Shown piece by piece: positions 7,277 through 14,133 of a stretch of 57,016 nucleotides of DNA. Numbering within the stretch: position 1 is the first letter of the stretch; every line of letters starts with the position of its first letter. Made by a program: the position numbers and the translations under genes. Origin of the DNA: Chitinophagaceae bacterium (GTDB taxonomy: Bacteria; Bacteroidota; Bacteroidia; Chitinophagales; Chitinophagaceae); contig JAEUVS010000152.1 in the NCBI GenBank assembly GCA_016786745.1, forward strand, positions 1 to 57,016. The letters are read 5' to 3'. A model generated the notes under the pieces. The model was given only the letters and a program-made list of their open reading frames with translations, ran no database searches and was not told the DNA's origin.

Positions 7277-8566
7277 TTATTTTTTTAGTGAACCGCTGCG
7301 CCTGACGCGAACCGCTTCCGCGTGGCCCCGCAGCCCTTCGGCTTCCGCCATTTTTTCTACAGCATCGCCGATGTTATCAAGACCTTCCGCAGTCAACTGC
7401 TGAAAGGTTATTTTTTTTACAAAGCTGTCTACACTTACACCACTGTACGTTCGCGCATAACCGTTAGTTGGCAGTGTATGATTTGTTCCGCTTGCATAAT
7501 CGCCTACGCTCTCCGGTGAGTAATTCCCAATGAAAACAGAGCCTGCGTTAATTACATCTTCAGCAAGCGCCGGGGCGTCGTTACAACTCAGGATGAGATG
7601 CTCCGGCGCATATTCATTTAAAAGATTGATCGCTTCAATCCGGTTATTTACAACGAACGCCTTGCTGTTTTTAAGAGCGAGGGCCGCAAATTCTTTCCTC
7701 GGTAAGCTCTCAATTTGCTTTTCCAGTTCCTGTTGCACGGCAGTGACGATGTCTTCATGATCCGTAACCAATACGACCTGGCTGTCGGCTCCATGTTCAG
7801 CCTGCGAAAGAAGATCAGCCGCAACGAATGCAGGCACTGAATGGTTGTCTGCATACACTGCCACCTCACTGGGACCTGCAGGCATATCGATCGCCATACC
7901 ATACTTTTCAGCCATTTGCTTTGCTGCAGTAACGTACTGGTTGCCCGGTCCGAATATTTTATCCACTTTGGGTATCGACGCAGTGCCGAAAGTCATCGCT
8001 GCGATGGCTTGCGCGCCACCAACTTTAAATATTCGCTTTATGCCGATATAACCCGCGGCGGCGATAATCGCGGGATGAATTTTCCCTTCGGGCGATGGAG
8101 GGCTGCAAATAATAATTTCCTTACAATTTGCGAGCACAGCAGGTATCGTAAGCATCAACACCGTAGAAAACAAAGGCGCCGTACCGCCGGGTATATAAAG
8201 TCCAACTTTTTCGATGGGAACATTTTTTCTCCAGCACACAACACCGGGCATTGTTTTGATTTTTTCAACTGCCGGAATCTGTTTGCGGTGAAACACCGTG
8301 ATATTTTCGGCAGCGAGTTTGATTGCATCGAAAAGCACGGGGTCAATTTGGTTCATCGCAAAATATTTTTCCTGCCCGGTAACCTCGAATAATTCAAGAT
8401 CAGCTTTATCGAATTGCGCGGTAAATTTGCGTACAGCTTTATCACCATCTTTTTTTATTTGCTGAAAGATGGGTGCAATTTTTTCTTCCAGCACGGCATT
8501 ATCCATCACGGGTCGTGTGAGGATGCTCTTCCAGGAGTTTTTATCGGGATATTTGTAGATTGTCAT
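7277..8566 (-). CDS. hisD: Histidinol dehydrogenase
   Basis: HisD (429 residues) carries out the last two NAD-dependent oxidations from histidinol to histidine. Family motifs include GLYIPGGTAPLFSTVLM, GGAQAIAAMTFGT, FGPGNQYVTAAK, the PAGPSEVAV segment and the Zn-site SQAEHGADSQ at about residue 255, followed by EYAPEHLIL and NHTLPTNGYAR. Its ATG overlaps the hisG stop by four bases (ATGA at 8563-8566) and it ends 3 bases before hisC, so expression is tightly coupled. Confidence 0.97.
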   Translation of the reverse strand: MTIYKYPDKNSWKSILTRPVMDNAVLEEKIAPIFQQIKKDGDKAVRKFTAQFDKADLELFEVTGQEKYFAMNQIDPVLFDAIKLAAENITVFHRKQIPAVEKIKTMPGVVCWRKNVPIEKVGLYIPGGTAPLFSTVLMLTIPAVLANCKEIIICSPPSPEGKIHPAIIAAAGYIGIKRIFKVGGAQAIAAMTFGTASIPKVDKIFGPGNQYVTAAKQMAEKYGMAIDMPAGPSEVAVYADNHSVPAFVAADLLSQAEHGADSQVVLVTDHEDIVTAVQQELEKQIESLPRKEFAALALKNSKAFVVNNRIEAINLLNEYAPEHLILSCNDAPALAEDVINAGSVFIGNYSPESVGDYASGTNHTLPTNGYARTYSGVSVDSFVKKITFQQLTAEGLDNIGDAVEKMAEAEGLRGHAEAVRVRRSGSLKK

Positions 8567-9426
8567 ACGATCATTTTTTCGATTGGCACTACAAGGATTC
8601 CCTGCGCTCCTGCATCTTTAAGTTTTTCAATGATCTCCCAAAATTCATTTTCGCTCAGAACGCTGTGTACACTGCTCCACCCGGGTTCTGCGAGCGGAAG
8701 AACCGTCGGGCTCTTCATGCCTGGCAGCAAACTGATGATTGTTTTGAGATTCTCATTCGGCGCGTTGAGTAACACATACTTGTTATTCTTTGCTTTTTTC
8801 ACTGCCCTGATGCGAAACAGCAATTTTTGCAGAAGCGTATTTTGCGCGGGCGAGATGCCATTGTTCTTTACGAGCACCGCCTGTGAGTTGAGGATAGTGT
8901 CCGCTTCCTTAAGTCCGTTTGCAAATAACGTAGACCCGCTGCTTACAAGGTCAACAATTGCATCGGCGAGCCCGATACCCGGCGCGATTTCCACGGACCC
9001 GCTGATCTCGTGAATTTCGGCGTTCACGTTGTTATCTTTTAAAAACTTTCCGACGATGCCAGGATAGCTGGTTGCAATTTTTTTACCGGCCAGGAACCCG
9101 ACGCCGTTATAATTTTCAGACCTGGTAACGGCGATGGAGAGTCGACATTTGCCAAACCCCAGTTTCTCGACAACTTCTATGCTTTTATTTTTCTCATACA
9201 CCACATTCTCGCCTACGATGCCTATGTCGGCCACTGCATCTTCAACATATTGCGGAATATCGTCGTCGCGGAGAAAATAAATTTCCAGCGGAAAGCTGTC
9301 GGACTCCGTTTTTAATTTGTTACCACCGTTTTTTATTTCGATGCCACAATCTTTCAGGAGCCGGACGGATTCTTCGTGTAATCGTCCCGACTTTTGAATG
9401 GCAATCTTTAACCTGGCGCGATCCAT
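8563..9426 (-). CDS. hisG: ATP phosphoribosyltransferase, long form
   Basis: HisG condenses ATP and PRPP, the committed step of histidine synthesis. At 287 residues it is the long form, with a C-terminal ACT/PII-like regulatory domain (about residues 215-287), so no hisZ partner is needed. The PRPP loop is visible near residues 155-175 (VDLVSSGSTLFANGL) and the N-terminus has the typical LKIAIQKSGRLHEES. It is the first structural gene after the His-rich leader peptide and terminator, so it should be subject to both feedback inhibition and attenuation. Confidence 0.96.
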   Translation of the reverse strand: MDRARLKIAIQKSGRLHEESVRLLKDCGIEIKNGGNKLKTESDSFPLEIYFLRDDDIPQYVEDAVADIGIVGENVVYEKNKSIEVVEKLGFGKCRLSIAVTRSENYNGVGFLAGKKIATSYPGIVGKFLKDNNVNAEIHEISGSVEIAPGIGLADAIVDLVSSGSTLFANGLKEADTILNSQAVLVKNNGISPAQNTLLQKLLFRIRAVKKAKNNKYVLLNAPNENLKTIISLLPGMKSPTVLPLAEPGWSSVHSVLSENEFWEIIEKLKDAGAQGILVVPIEKMIV

Positions 9427-9442
9427 TTTTGATTTAGTTTAT

Positions 9443-9478
9443 TGCAAAAAAATAAGGGCTTACCTGAGTAAGCCCTTA
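9443..9478 (-). terminator. his attenuator: intrinsic terminator upstream of hisG
   Basis: On the minus strand an 11-bp stem (9468-9478 with 9453-9463, four-base loop) is followed by TTATTTTTTTGC, a strong rho-independent terminator 16 bases before the hisG ATG. Its 5' arm bases 9468-9474 (GGCTTAC) can instead pair with GTAGGCC at 9508-9514, which overlaps the leader-peptide stop codon, giving a 7-bp antiterminator with one G-T pair. Confidence 0.87.
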
Positions 9479-9510
9479 ATGTATTCTTGACATGCGCAAA
9501 CAACACCGGC

Positions 9511-9561
9511 CTACCCTGCGAGGGAAGTATGATGGTGATGGATGTGCAATGTGAAAATCAT
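9511..9561 (-). CDS. hisL: his leader peptide (attenuation sensor)
   Basis: This 16-residue ORF reads MIFTLHIHHHHTSLAG. It has five His codons, four of them consecutive (9529-9540), and sits between a strong promoter and the terminator in front of hisG. Ribosome stalling on the His run would leave 9508-9514 free to pair with the terminator's 5' arm; normal termination of translation would mask it, since the stop codon (9511-9513) lies inside that element. The geometry closely mirrors the trp leader at 3010-3066: the antiterminator element begins about 13-14 bases after the last sensing codon in both. Confidence 0.88.
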   Translation of the reverse strand: MIFTLHIHHHHTSLAG

Positions 9562-9571
9562 AATCGTGGCG

Positions 9572-9603
9572 CAAAAATAAACGGTATTCCCTTTTAACAA
9601 AAA
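9572..9603 (-). promoter_or_regulatory. Predicted his operon promoter
   Basis: On the minus strand TTTTTG (9598-9603), an 18-base spacer, and TATTTTTG (9572-9579, a full match to TAnnTTTG) form a good Bacteroidota promoter. The predicted transcription start falls about five bases before the leader ATG at 9561, leaving almost no 5' untranslated region. Confidence 0.7.
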
Positions 9604-9676
9604 TTTTTTTGACAATTAGAGTTAAATTTAAGGCTGATAACAACGTATCTGCCATGCAAACAGTCTTGATAACACC

Positions 9677-10105
9677 GTGAGATTTATACTGATAGCCATA
9701 CTTTTTTTCTGTGCGGGCCGCGGTTTGCATGCGCAAACGCTCGATTCGATTTTTTTCAACCTGTATACTGACAGCCTGAAGAAGGGAACCTATAATTATA
9801 TTAATGTCGAGGGACATTTTACCGATGGCACCTATCTGCCGCTCGGTGAAAAGGAGATTAAATTTTCCGCCAGCAGCGGTAAGTTTACAGGCAACAGTTT
9901 GTTTATCGACAGCGCTTTTACGGGTGACAGGGTAACGATAAAGGCAGTGGTAATCAGGAACCCGCGCCTGTTCCGGGAGATTGACATCTACATCAAAAAA
10001 TTACCCGACGATGAAAAGCTTCCAACGCTCGAGGAAGTGATGAAAGGAAAGAAGTCAGATACCATTGACGACCGGCGGCAGAAGTCGAAGGGAAAAAGAA
10101 TTTAG
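9677..10105 (+). CDS. Small secreted protein of unknown function
   Basis: The 142-residue product begins at GTG 9677 with a signal peptide (MRFILIAILFFCAGRGLHA, cleavage before Gln20). I do not recognise the family. The mature part reads like a short beta-rich domain (SLKKGTYNYINVEGHFTDGTYLPL, then EIKFSASSGKFTGNSLFID), reminiscent of Ig-like 'property of the sheet' segments, and ends in a charged lysine-rich tail. TAAATTTA near 9626-9633 could serve as its -7 element. It converges with the transaldolase gene, overlapping it tail to tail by four bases. A periplasmic or surface location is inferred from the signal peptide. Confidence 0.7.
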   Translation: MRFILIAILFFCAGRGLHAQTLDSIFFNLYTDSLKKGTYNYINVEGHFTDGTYLPLGEKEIKFSASSGKFTGNSLFIDSAFTGDRVTIKAVVIRNPRLFREIDIYIKKLPDDEKLPTLEEVMKGKKSDTIDDRRQKSKGKRI

Positions 10106-10776
10106 ACTGGAGCCACCATTTGGGAGCGCATTTTCTTCGCGTCTTCCAGGAATTTTGCGAGACCCAGGTCGGTAAGCGGGTGTTTCAGCAAACCAAGAAT
10201 GGGTTCGAGCGGGCAGGTACATACATCGGCACCAGCTTCCGCGCATTTTACGATATGAAGTGAGTTCCTGATAGATGCTGCAAGAATTTCGGTTTTGTAT
10301 CCCTGTAACTGGTAGATGTGAGCGATCTGCGATATAAGCTCCACGCCATCCCAGCTTGAGTCGTCGATTCTTCCGATAAAAGGAGATACATATGTGGCGC
10401 CGGCTTTTGCGGCGAGTATGGCCTGGCCCGCGGAGAACACGAGTGTGCAGTTGGTTTTAATGCCGTTGTCGGCAAACCATTTGAGCGCTTTTACGCCGTC
10501 TTTAATCATGGGAACTTTTACCACTATGTTGGGGTGAATGGCGGCGAGTCTCTTACCTTCTTCTACTATTTCGTCGAATTTTGTGGCGATTACTTCCGCG
10601 CTTACGTCGCCGTCGACCAGTTCACATATTTTTTTATAGTGATCGAACACGCCTTCCTCACTTTTGATACCCTCTTTTGCCATGAGGGAGGGGTTGGTGG
10701 TTACGCCGTCGAGAATGCCGAGGTCGTGGGCCTCCTTTATCTGTGCAATATTGGCGGTATCAATAAAAAACTTCAT
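10102..10776 (-). CDS. Transaldolase of the fructose-6-phosphate aldolase (FSA/TalC) type
   Basis: The 224-residue protein matches the short transaldolase/FSA subfamily (about 215-225 residues) rather than the 310-residue TalB type. Motifs are MKFFIDTANIAQIKEA, DGVTTNPSLMAKEG, the Schiff-base lysine in NIVVKVPMIKDG (about residue 86), TNCTLVFSAGQAILAAKAGATYVSPFIGRIDD and EILAASIRNSLHI. It acts in the non-oxidative pentose phosphate pathway or as an F6P aldolase; sequence alone does not separate these. The start lies only about 25 bases after the SRP RNA, with no obvious promoter in that space, so it may be transcribed by read-through from ffs. Confidence 0.9.
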   Translation of the reverse strand: MKFFIDTANIAQIKEAHDLGILDGVTTNPSLMAKEGIKSEEGVFDHYKKICELVDGDVSAEVIATKFDEIVEEGKRLAAIHPNIVVKVPMIKDGVKALKWFADNGIKTNCTLVFSAGQAILAAKAGATYVSPFIGRIDDSSWDGVELISQIAHIYQLQGYKTEILAASIRNSLHIVKCAEAGADVCTCPLEPILGLLKHPLTDLGLAKFLEDAKKMRSQMVAPV

Positions 10777-10800
10777 GATTGGTAGTGTTAGAAATAAAAA

Positions 10801-10899
10801 TCGGCAGATTACTTACATCACACCGCTACAACCGCCTACCCTTGCTATCTTCCGATCCTGGGGGAGTTCAGCAGGAGCTGGTCGTGTAAGACCTGCCGG
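10801..10899 (-). ncRNA. ffs: Signal recognition particle RNA (small bacterial type)
   Basis: The minus strand carries the conserved SRP helix-8 region: CTCCCCCAGG, then AUC, a GGAA tetraloop, GAU, then AGCAAGGGUAG (about 10836-10867). This includes the CAGG/AGCA symmetric loop that binds Ffh. The ends pair to close the molecule: CGGCAG at 10893-10898 with CTGCCG at 10802-10807, flanked inside by CTTAC/GTAAG. The 3' end runs straight into TTTTTATTTC, an intrinsic terminator. Total length is about 98 nucleotides, typical of small bacterial SRP RNA without an Alu domain. TATTTTCG (10903-10910) is a one-mismatch -7 element just upstream. Together with Ffh the RNA targets membrane proteins cotranslationally. 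Confidence 0.93.
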
Positions 10900-10997
10900 C
10901 CGCGAAAATAGGATTTTTTTTATTTTTTTGCGGAAGGCGCTCAAAACACAAATAACATTTTGCTCTTTTTGTTAAAAAAACATTAACTTTACGGGGC

Positions 10998-11027
10998 AAA
11001 AAAAAGCCCTCCTAAGAATAGGACGGC
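10998..11027 (-). terminator. Intrinsic terminator of the candidate small RNA
   Basis: On the minus strand GCCGTCCTA-TTCT-TAGGAGGGC forms a 9-bp stem with one G-G mismatch, followed by eight consecutive T. The T run is only on this strand side, so it terminates leftward transcription. Confidence 0.75.
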
Positions 11028-11156
11028 CTCTAACGATTGCTTGCCATATGAAAATCTTACATAGTATGTTTTGTGCTGAGTATCACAGCTTACTATCGAA
11101 CTGAGCCTCTACGATTCCTTGTTTTAACGATTGCTTGCCTTTTGAATCTCCTTTCG
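10998..11156 (-). ncRNA. Candidate small RNA with three imperfect direct repeats, unassigned
   Basis: No protein-coding content is convincing here, yet the stretch is framed as a transcription unit on the minus strand. It has a perfect TAnnTTTG element (TATATTTG, 11163-11170), about 150 bases of body, and an intrinsic terminator (10998-11027). The body contains GGCAAGCAATCGTTA twice (11125-11139 and 11031-11045) and a related AATCGTAGAGGC (11105-11116). An internal stem-loop has ATAGT/ACTAT outside and GCTG/CAGC inside. I could not match it to SRP, tmRNA, RNase P or 6S RNA; the 5' and 3' parts are not mutually complementary as 6S requires. It lies about 100 bases upstream of ffs on the same strand. 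Confidence 0.55.
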
Positions 11157-11162
11157 ACAATA

Positions 11163-11170
11163 CAAATATA
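11163..11170 (-). promoter_or_regulatory. Predicted -7 element of the candidate small RNA
   Basis: TATATTTG on the minus strand fully matches the Bacteroidota TAnnTTTG element. A TTG lies upstream at 11196-11198, but the spacer of about 25 bases is longer than usual, so the -33 element is uncertain. Transcription would start near 11156. Confidence 0.5.
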
Positions 11171-11259
11171 TAGCAGCATTTTATGTGCCCGTATCCAATT
11201 ATAACTCCATATCATGATGTCCAATAGGACCGGATTCGTCATGAAACCCGCGCCAGTCG

Positions 11260-11267
11260 TAGCTTTG
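11260..11267 (+). promoter_or_regulatory. Predicted -7 element of the 11285 gene
   Basis: TAGCTTTG matches TAnnTTTG exactly and lies 17 bases before the ATG at 11285, which would give a very short 5' untranslated region. No clear -33 TTTG is seen at the expected distance. Confidence 0.4.
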
Positions 11268-11284
11268 CCCCGAATTAATTCATT

Positions 11285-12853
11285 ATGTCCAGCCGCTACT
11301 CCGATATACTTTTTCAACTCATACACTCATTAGAAAAGTCCGAAAAGAGGCATTTCAAGCTTTACATCCGCCGAAATTCAGCCAAAGAAGACCTGAAAAT
11401 CGTTCAACTGTTCGATGCATTGGACAAAATGCAGGAATATGACGAAAAAGCGCTGTTGAAAAAGCTTCCCGGAACAGAAAAACCGCAGCTTTCTAACCTG
11501 AAAACACACCTTTACCGCCAGCTTTTAGCCAGCCTTCGCCTGCTTAAACGCTCTGAAAACCTCGACCTCGATCTAAACGAACAGCTCGACTACGCACGCA
11601 TACTGTATTATAAGGGCCTCTATCTCCAAAGTCTAAAAATCCTTGAGAAGGTAAAGGAAACCGCCACTGCCTATCACCAGGATACTATCCTTATCCAGGT
11701 GATCTCACTGGAAAAGAAAATAGAAACCCTTCACATTACTCGCCGCCTGCAGGATAAAGCCGACCACCTCGCCATGGAAGCCAGCGAAGTGCATGAACGG
11801 CGAAAAATGATCACACAGCTTTCGAACCTGGCGTTGCAACTGTACAGCTGGTACGTTAAAAACGGCCACGCCCGCAATGAAAAAGATGAAGCAGGCGTAA
11901 AACAATTCTTCAAAGAACATTTGCCTGCAGATGCATTTAAGGCAACCGGTTTTTATGAACGTCTTTATCTCCACCAGAGCTATGGCTGGTATGCGTTTAT
12001 ACGGCAGGACTTCATTCAATATTACCGTCACGCGCAAAAATGGGTTGACCTGTTCCGTGATCATCCGGAAATGATCAACGTAGAAACCGGTCACTACATA
12101 AAAGGAATGCATAACCTGATGAACGCACATTTCGATTTACGCAATCATCAGCAGCTTGATGTGGTACTTGAAGAGTTTGAAAAATTCGCGCCATCGCATA
12201 TTGTACAGCACAACGACAACTTCCGTGTGCAGGCGTTTGTGTCGATACAGCAGGCAAAGATTAACAGGCACTTCATGCGGGGAACTTTTTCTGAAGGACT
12301 TTCCCTGATACCTCATATCGAAGAGAAGCTCGAAGAATTTGCATTGTTTCTTGATAAGCACCGCATACTTGTGTTCAATTATAAAATAGCATCGCTGTAT
12401 TTCGGCAGTGGCGATTATAATTCTACAATAGATTACGTTCAAAGGATAATTAACGAACCTGTTGACCTGCGGAGCGATTTGCATTGTTACGCGCGGCTGC
12501 TTCATCTGCTTGCGCATTATGAATTAGGAAATTTCGGGCTGATGGACTCGCTTACGAAATCAGTTTATCGTTTTATGGCGAGGATGGAGAACCTTACGGT
12601 TATAGAAGAAGAAATTTTTCGTTTTTTGAGGAATTCGTTGCAGATGTCGAGGCATCGTGTGAGGCAGGAGCTTGATAAGTTTCTCGATACGATAAAGCAT
12701 CTTGAAAAGAATCGTTTTGAAACGCGTTCGTTTGCGTACCTGGATATTATTTCGTGGGTGGAGAGTAAGGTCTATAATAAACCGATGAGTGAAGTGATTT
12801 ACGAGAAATATCTTAACAGGAGGAAAAGAAATTATCCTGATATAGCCGCGTAA
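11285..12853 (+). CDS. Large all-helical protein, TPR-like, unknown function
   Basis: The 522-residue product has no signal peptide and no membrane segment, so it is probably cytoplasmic. It is almost entirely predicted helix, with repeated helix-turn-helix pairs such as YYKGLYLQSLKILEKVKETA and YFGSGDYNSTIDYVQRII that resemble degenerate TPR units. The N-terminus (SSRYSDILFQLIHSLEKSEKRHFKLYIRR) is highly charged. Proteins of this length and composition are common and uncharacterised in Bacteroidota; I cannot assign a function. It is a single-gene unit between an RNA gene and a convergent transporter operon. Confidence 0.8.
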   Translation: MSSRYSDILFQLIHSLEKSEKRHFKLYIRRNSAKEDLKIVQLFDALDKMQEYDEKALLKKLPGTEKPQLSNLKTHLYRQLLASLRLLKRSENLDLDLNEQLDYARILYYKGLYLQSLKILEKVKETATAYHQDTILIQVISLEKKIETLHITRRLQDKADHLAMEASEVHERRKMITQLSNLALQLYSWYVKNGHARNEKDEAGVKQFFKEHLPADAFKATGFYERLYLHQSYGWYAFIRQDFIQYYRHAQKWVDLFRDHPEMINVETGHYIKGMHNLMNAHFDLRNHQQLDVVLEEFEKFAPSHIVQHNDNFRVQAFVSIQQAKINRHFMRGTFSEGLSLIPHIEEKLEEFALFLDKHRILVFNYKIASLYFGSGDYNSTIDYVQRIINEPVDLRSDLHCYARLLHLLAHYELGNFGLMDSLTKSVYRFMARMENLTVIEEEIFRFLRNSLQMSRHRVRQELDKFLDTIKHLEKNRFETRSFAYLDIISWVESKVYNKPMSEVIYEKYLNRRKRNYPDIAA

Positions 12854-12869
12854 TTTTTCTAAAAGAAAA

Positions 12870-12918
12870 AAGGATTAATAGGATAAAGCCGGTGCGAATT
12901 TCCATCCTATTAATCCTT
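12870..12918 (-). terminator. Terminator for the leftward 15.2-13.1 kb operon
   Basis: A perfect 14-bp inverted repeat (12870-12883 with 12905-12918, 21-base loop) is followed on the minus strand by TTTTTTCTTTT. It lies about 150 bases beyond the transporter stop. On the plus strand it has no T run, so it mainly serves the leftward transcript. The remaining 212-base gap shows no gene. Confidence 0.65.
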
Positions 12919-13065
12919 AAATCATATTAAATCCCAGGCGGTTTTCATAGATAAAATTTATTTTTTTCAGTCGTGAAGTTCTTATCTGGTTGTCTTTTAT
13001 AAATTTAGACCGATCATAAAAACTGACCAATAGAAAATATACCCACTGAAATGTGGAATTTACGG

Positions 13066-13845
13066 TCAGTATCCTTTCATCGCGCTTTGTTTCATTTGCG
13101 TAGCCAATTCACGACCGAGATATTTTTCCGCGAACCAGTGAATAAGATAAACAAGCGGAGTAAACAGAATTGCAATTACAAATTTATAGGCGTACGCGGT
13201 AAGCGCCCACGCGGTGCATTGACCAAAACTCACGCCACGGAATAAATAGAAGGCAATGTAGGTAACGATGAAACTGTCTATTAGTTGCGAGACAAGGGTG
13301 CTGACTGTTGCACGCATCCAAATCCTTCTTTCACCGGTAACAAATTTTATTTTTCGGAATACAAAGGCATCGGCAATTTGCCCGATAAGAAATGCTGTAA
13401 GTGATCCGACGATAATGTTCATGCCCTGCCCGAATATCGCGGCAAATGCGGCCTGCATGTCGGGTACGCCGGCTTCGGCGTTGGAGGTAAGCCAGTATGC
13501 AGTGTCGGGTGAAGTATGAATGGCGAAGAAAAAAATAATGAACGCAAAAGCGATGAGCGCTGCCGTGAGTACAGACAGAAACCGAACTCCTTTTACTCCG
13601 TAGTATTCATTGATGATGTCTGTCATTACAAAGATTACCGGCCATGGTATCACGCCTACGGAGAGACTGAACGACAAATGATCCGAGTTGAGCAAAGAGA
13701 AATCCGCTCTTTCAATGCCGAGTGAATCTTCGAGCGAAAATATCTTTACACCTATTACCTCTGCGATGATCGCGTTTGCAACGAAGAAGCCTCCAAGAAT
13801 GATGAACAGTCTCGTCGGTTTATCTTTTATGATGTTATGGATCAT
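13066..13845 (-). CDS. Queuosine-precursor transporter family (YhhQ/VUT) protein
   Basis: This 259-residue integral membrane protein has about six to seven hydrophobic segments. It carries the signatures of the YhhQ/VUT family: FVMTDIINEYYGVKGVR near residue 75 and the C-terminal LVSQLIDSFIVTYIAF. Characterised members import preQ0/preQ1 for queuosine tRNA modification. No riboswitch is visible because it is internal to an operon: its ATG overlaps the preceding gene's stop as ATGA (13842-13845). The exact substrate is inferred from the family. Confidence 0.87.
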   Translation of the reverse strand: MIHNIIKDKPTRLFIILGGFFVANAIIAEVIGVKIFSLEDSLGIERADFSLLNSDHLSFSLSVGVIPWPVIFVMTDIINEYYGVKGVRFLSVLTAALIAFAFIIFFFAIHTSPDTAYWLTSNAEAGVPDMQAAFAAIFGQGMNIIVGSLTAFLIGQIADAFVFRKIKFVTGERRIWMRATVSTLVSQLIDSFIVTYIAFYLFRGVSFGQCTAWALTAYAYKFVIAILFTPLVYLIHWFAEKYLGRELATQMKQSAMKGY

Positions 13846-14123
13846 TTAAATAAAAGTATAGCCTGGAAAACTAAGAACAAAAAATTTATGATCACCAGCC
13901 ATAAGGGGACGAACGTGCGGATCGGTTTGTTGGCCATTATCACAAGAAAGTACAGCAGGTTGACTACGGTGTTCAGCACAATTGCCACCACAAGACCGAG
14001 TACCACTACCGTTGAAACGATCATTCCGTTTTTTAGCTCCGGTGCATAACGGAGTAGAAACGTTGCGAGGAAACAAACGTTACAGAGAAAGGCCACTCTT
14101 GAAAAGAACAATAGTTTAGGCAT
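13842..14123 (-). CDS. Small three-helix membrane protein, unknown
   Basis: The 93-residue product consists almost only of three hydrophobic segments (about residues 8-24, 34-63 and 70-92) joined by short loops with RYAPELKNG and NKPIRTF. No family is recognised. It is stop-start coupled to the transporter downstream and starts 10 bases after the GH130 gene, so it is part of a three-gene operon. A role with the transporter is only suggested by position. Confidence 0.7.
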   Translation of the reverse strand: MPKLLFFSRVAFLCNVCFLATFLLRYAPELKNGMIVSTVVVLGLVVAIVLNTVVNLLYFLVIMANKPIRTFVPLWLVIINFLFLVFQAILLFK

Positions 14124-14133
14124 GATGCGGCGG

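Noticed and set aside
7841..8392. Long rightward frame (183 codons) opposite hisD
   Set aside because: It lies wholly antisense to a clear histidinol dehydrogenase and its translation is Arg/His/Cys-rich with no recognisable motif, as expected of an antisense shadow.
10998..11156. 6S RNA as identity of the RNA candidate
   Set aside because: 6S needs long complementarity between 5' and 3' halves around a central bubble; here the ends are direct repeats, not complements.
11093..11326. 77-codon leftward frame across the promoter of the small RNA candidate
   Set aside because: It overlaps a predicted promoter, the RNA body and the start of the 11285 gene, and the product has no recognisable feature.
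12853..12870. AT-rich inverted repeat after the 11285 gene as a rightward terminator
   Set aside because: The short TTTTTCT/AGAAAAA arms have no GC content and no following T run, so support is too weak.
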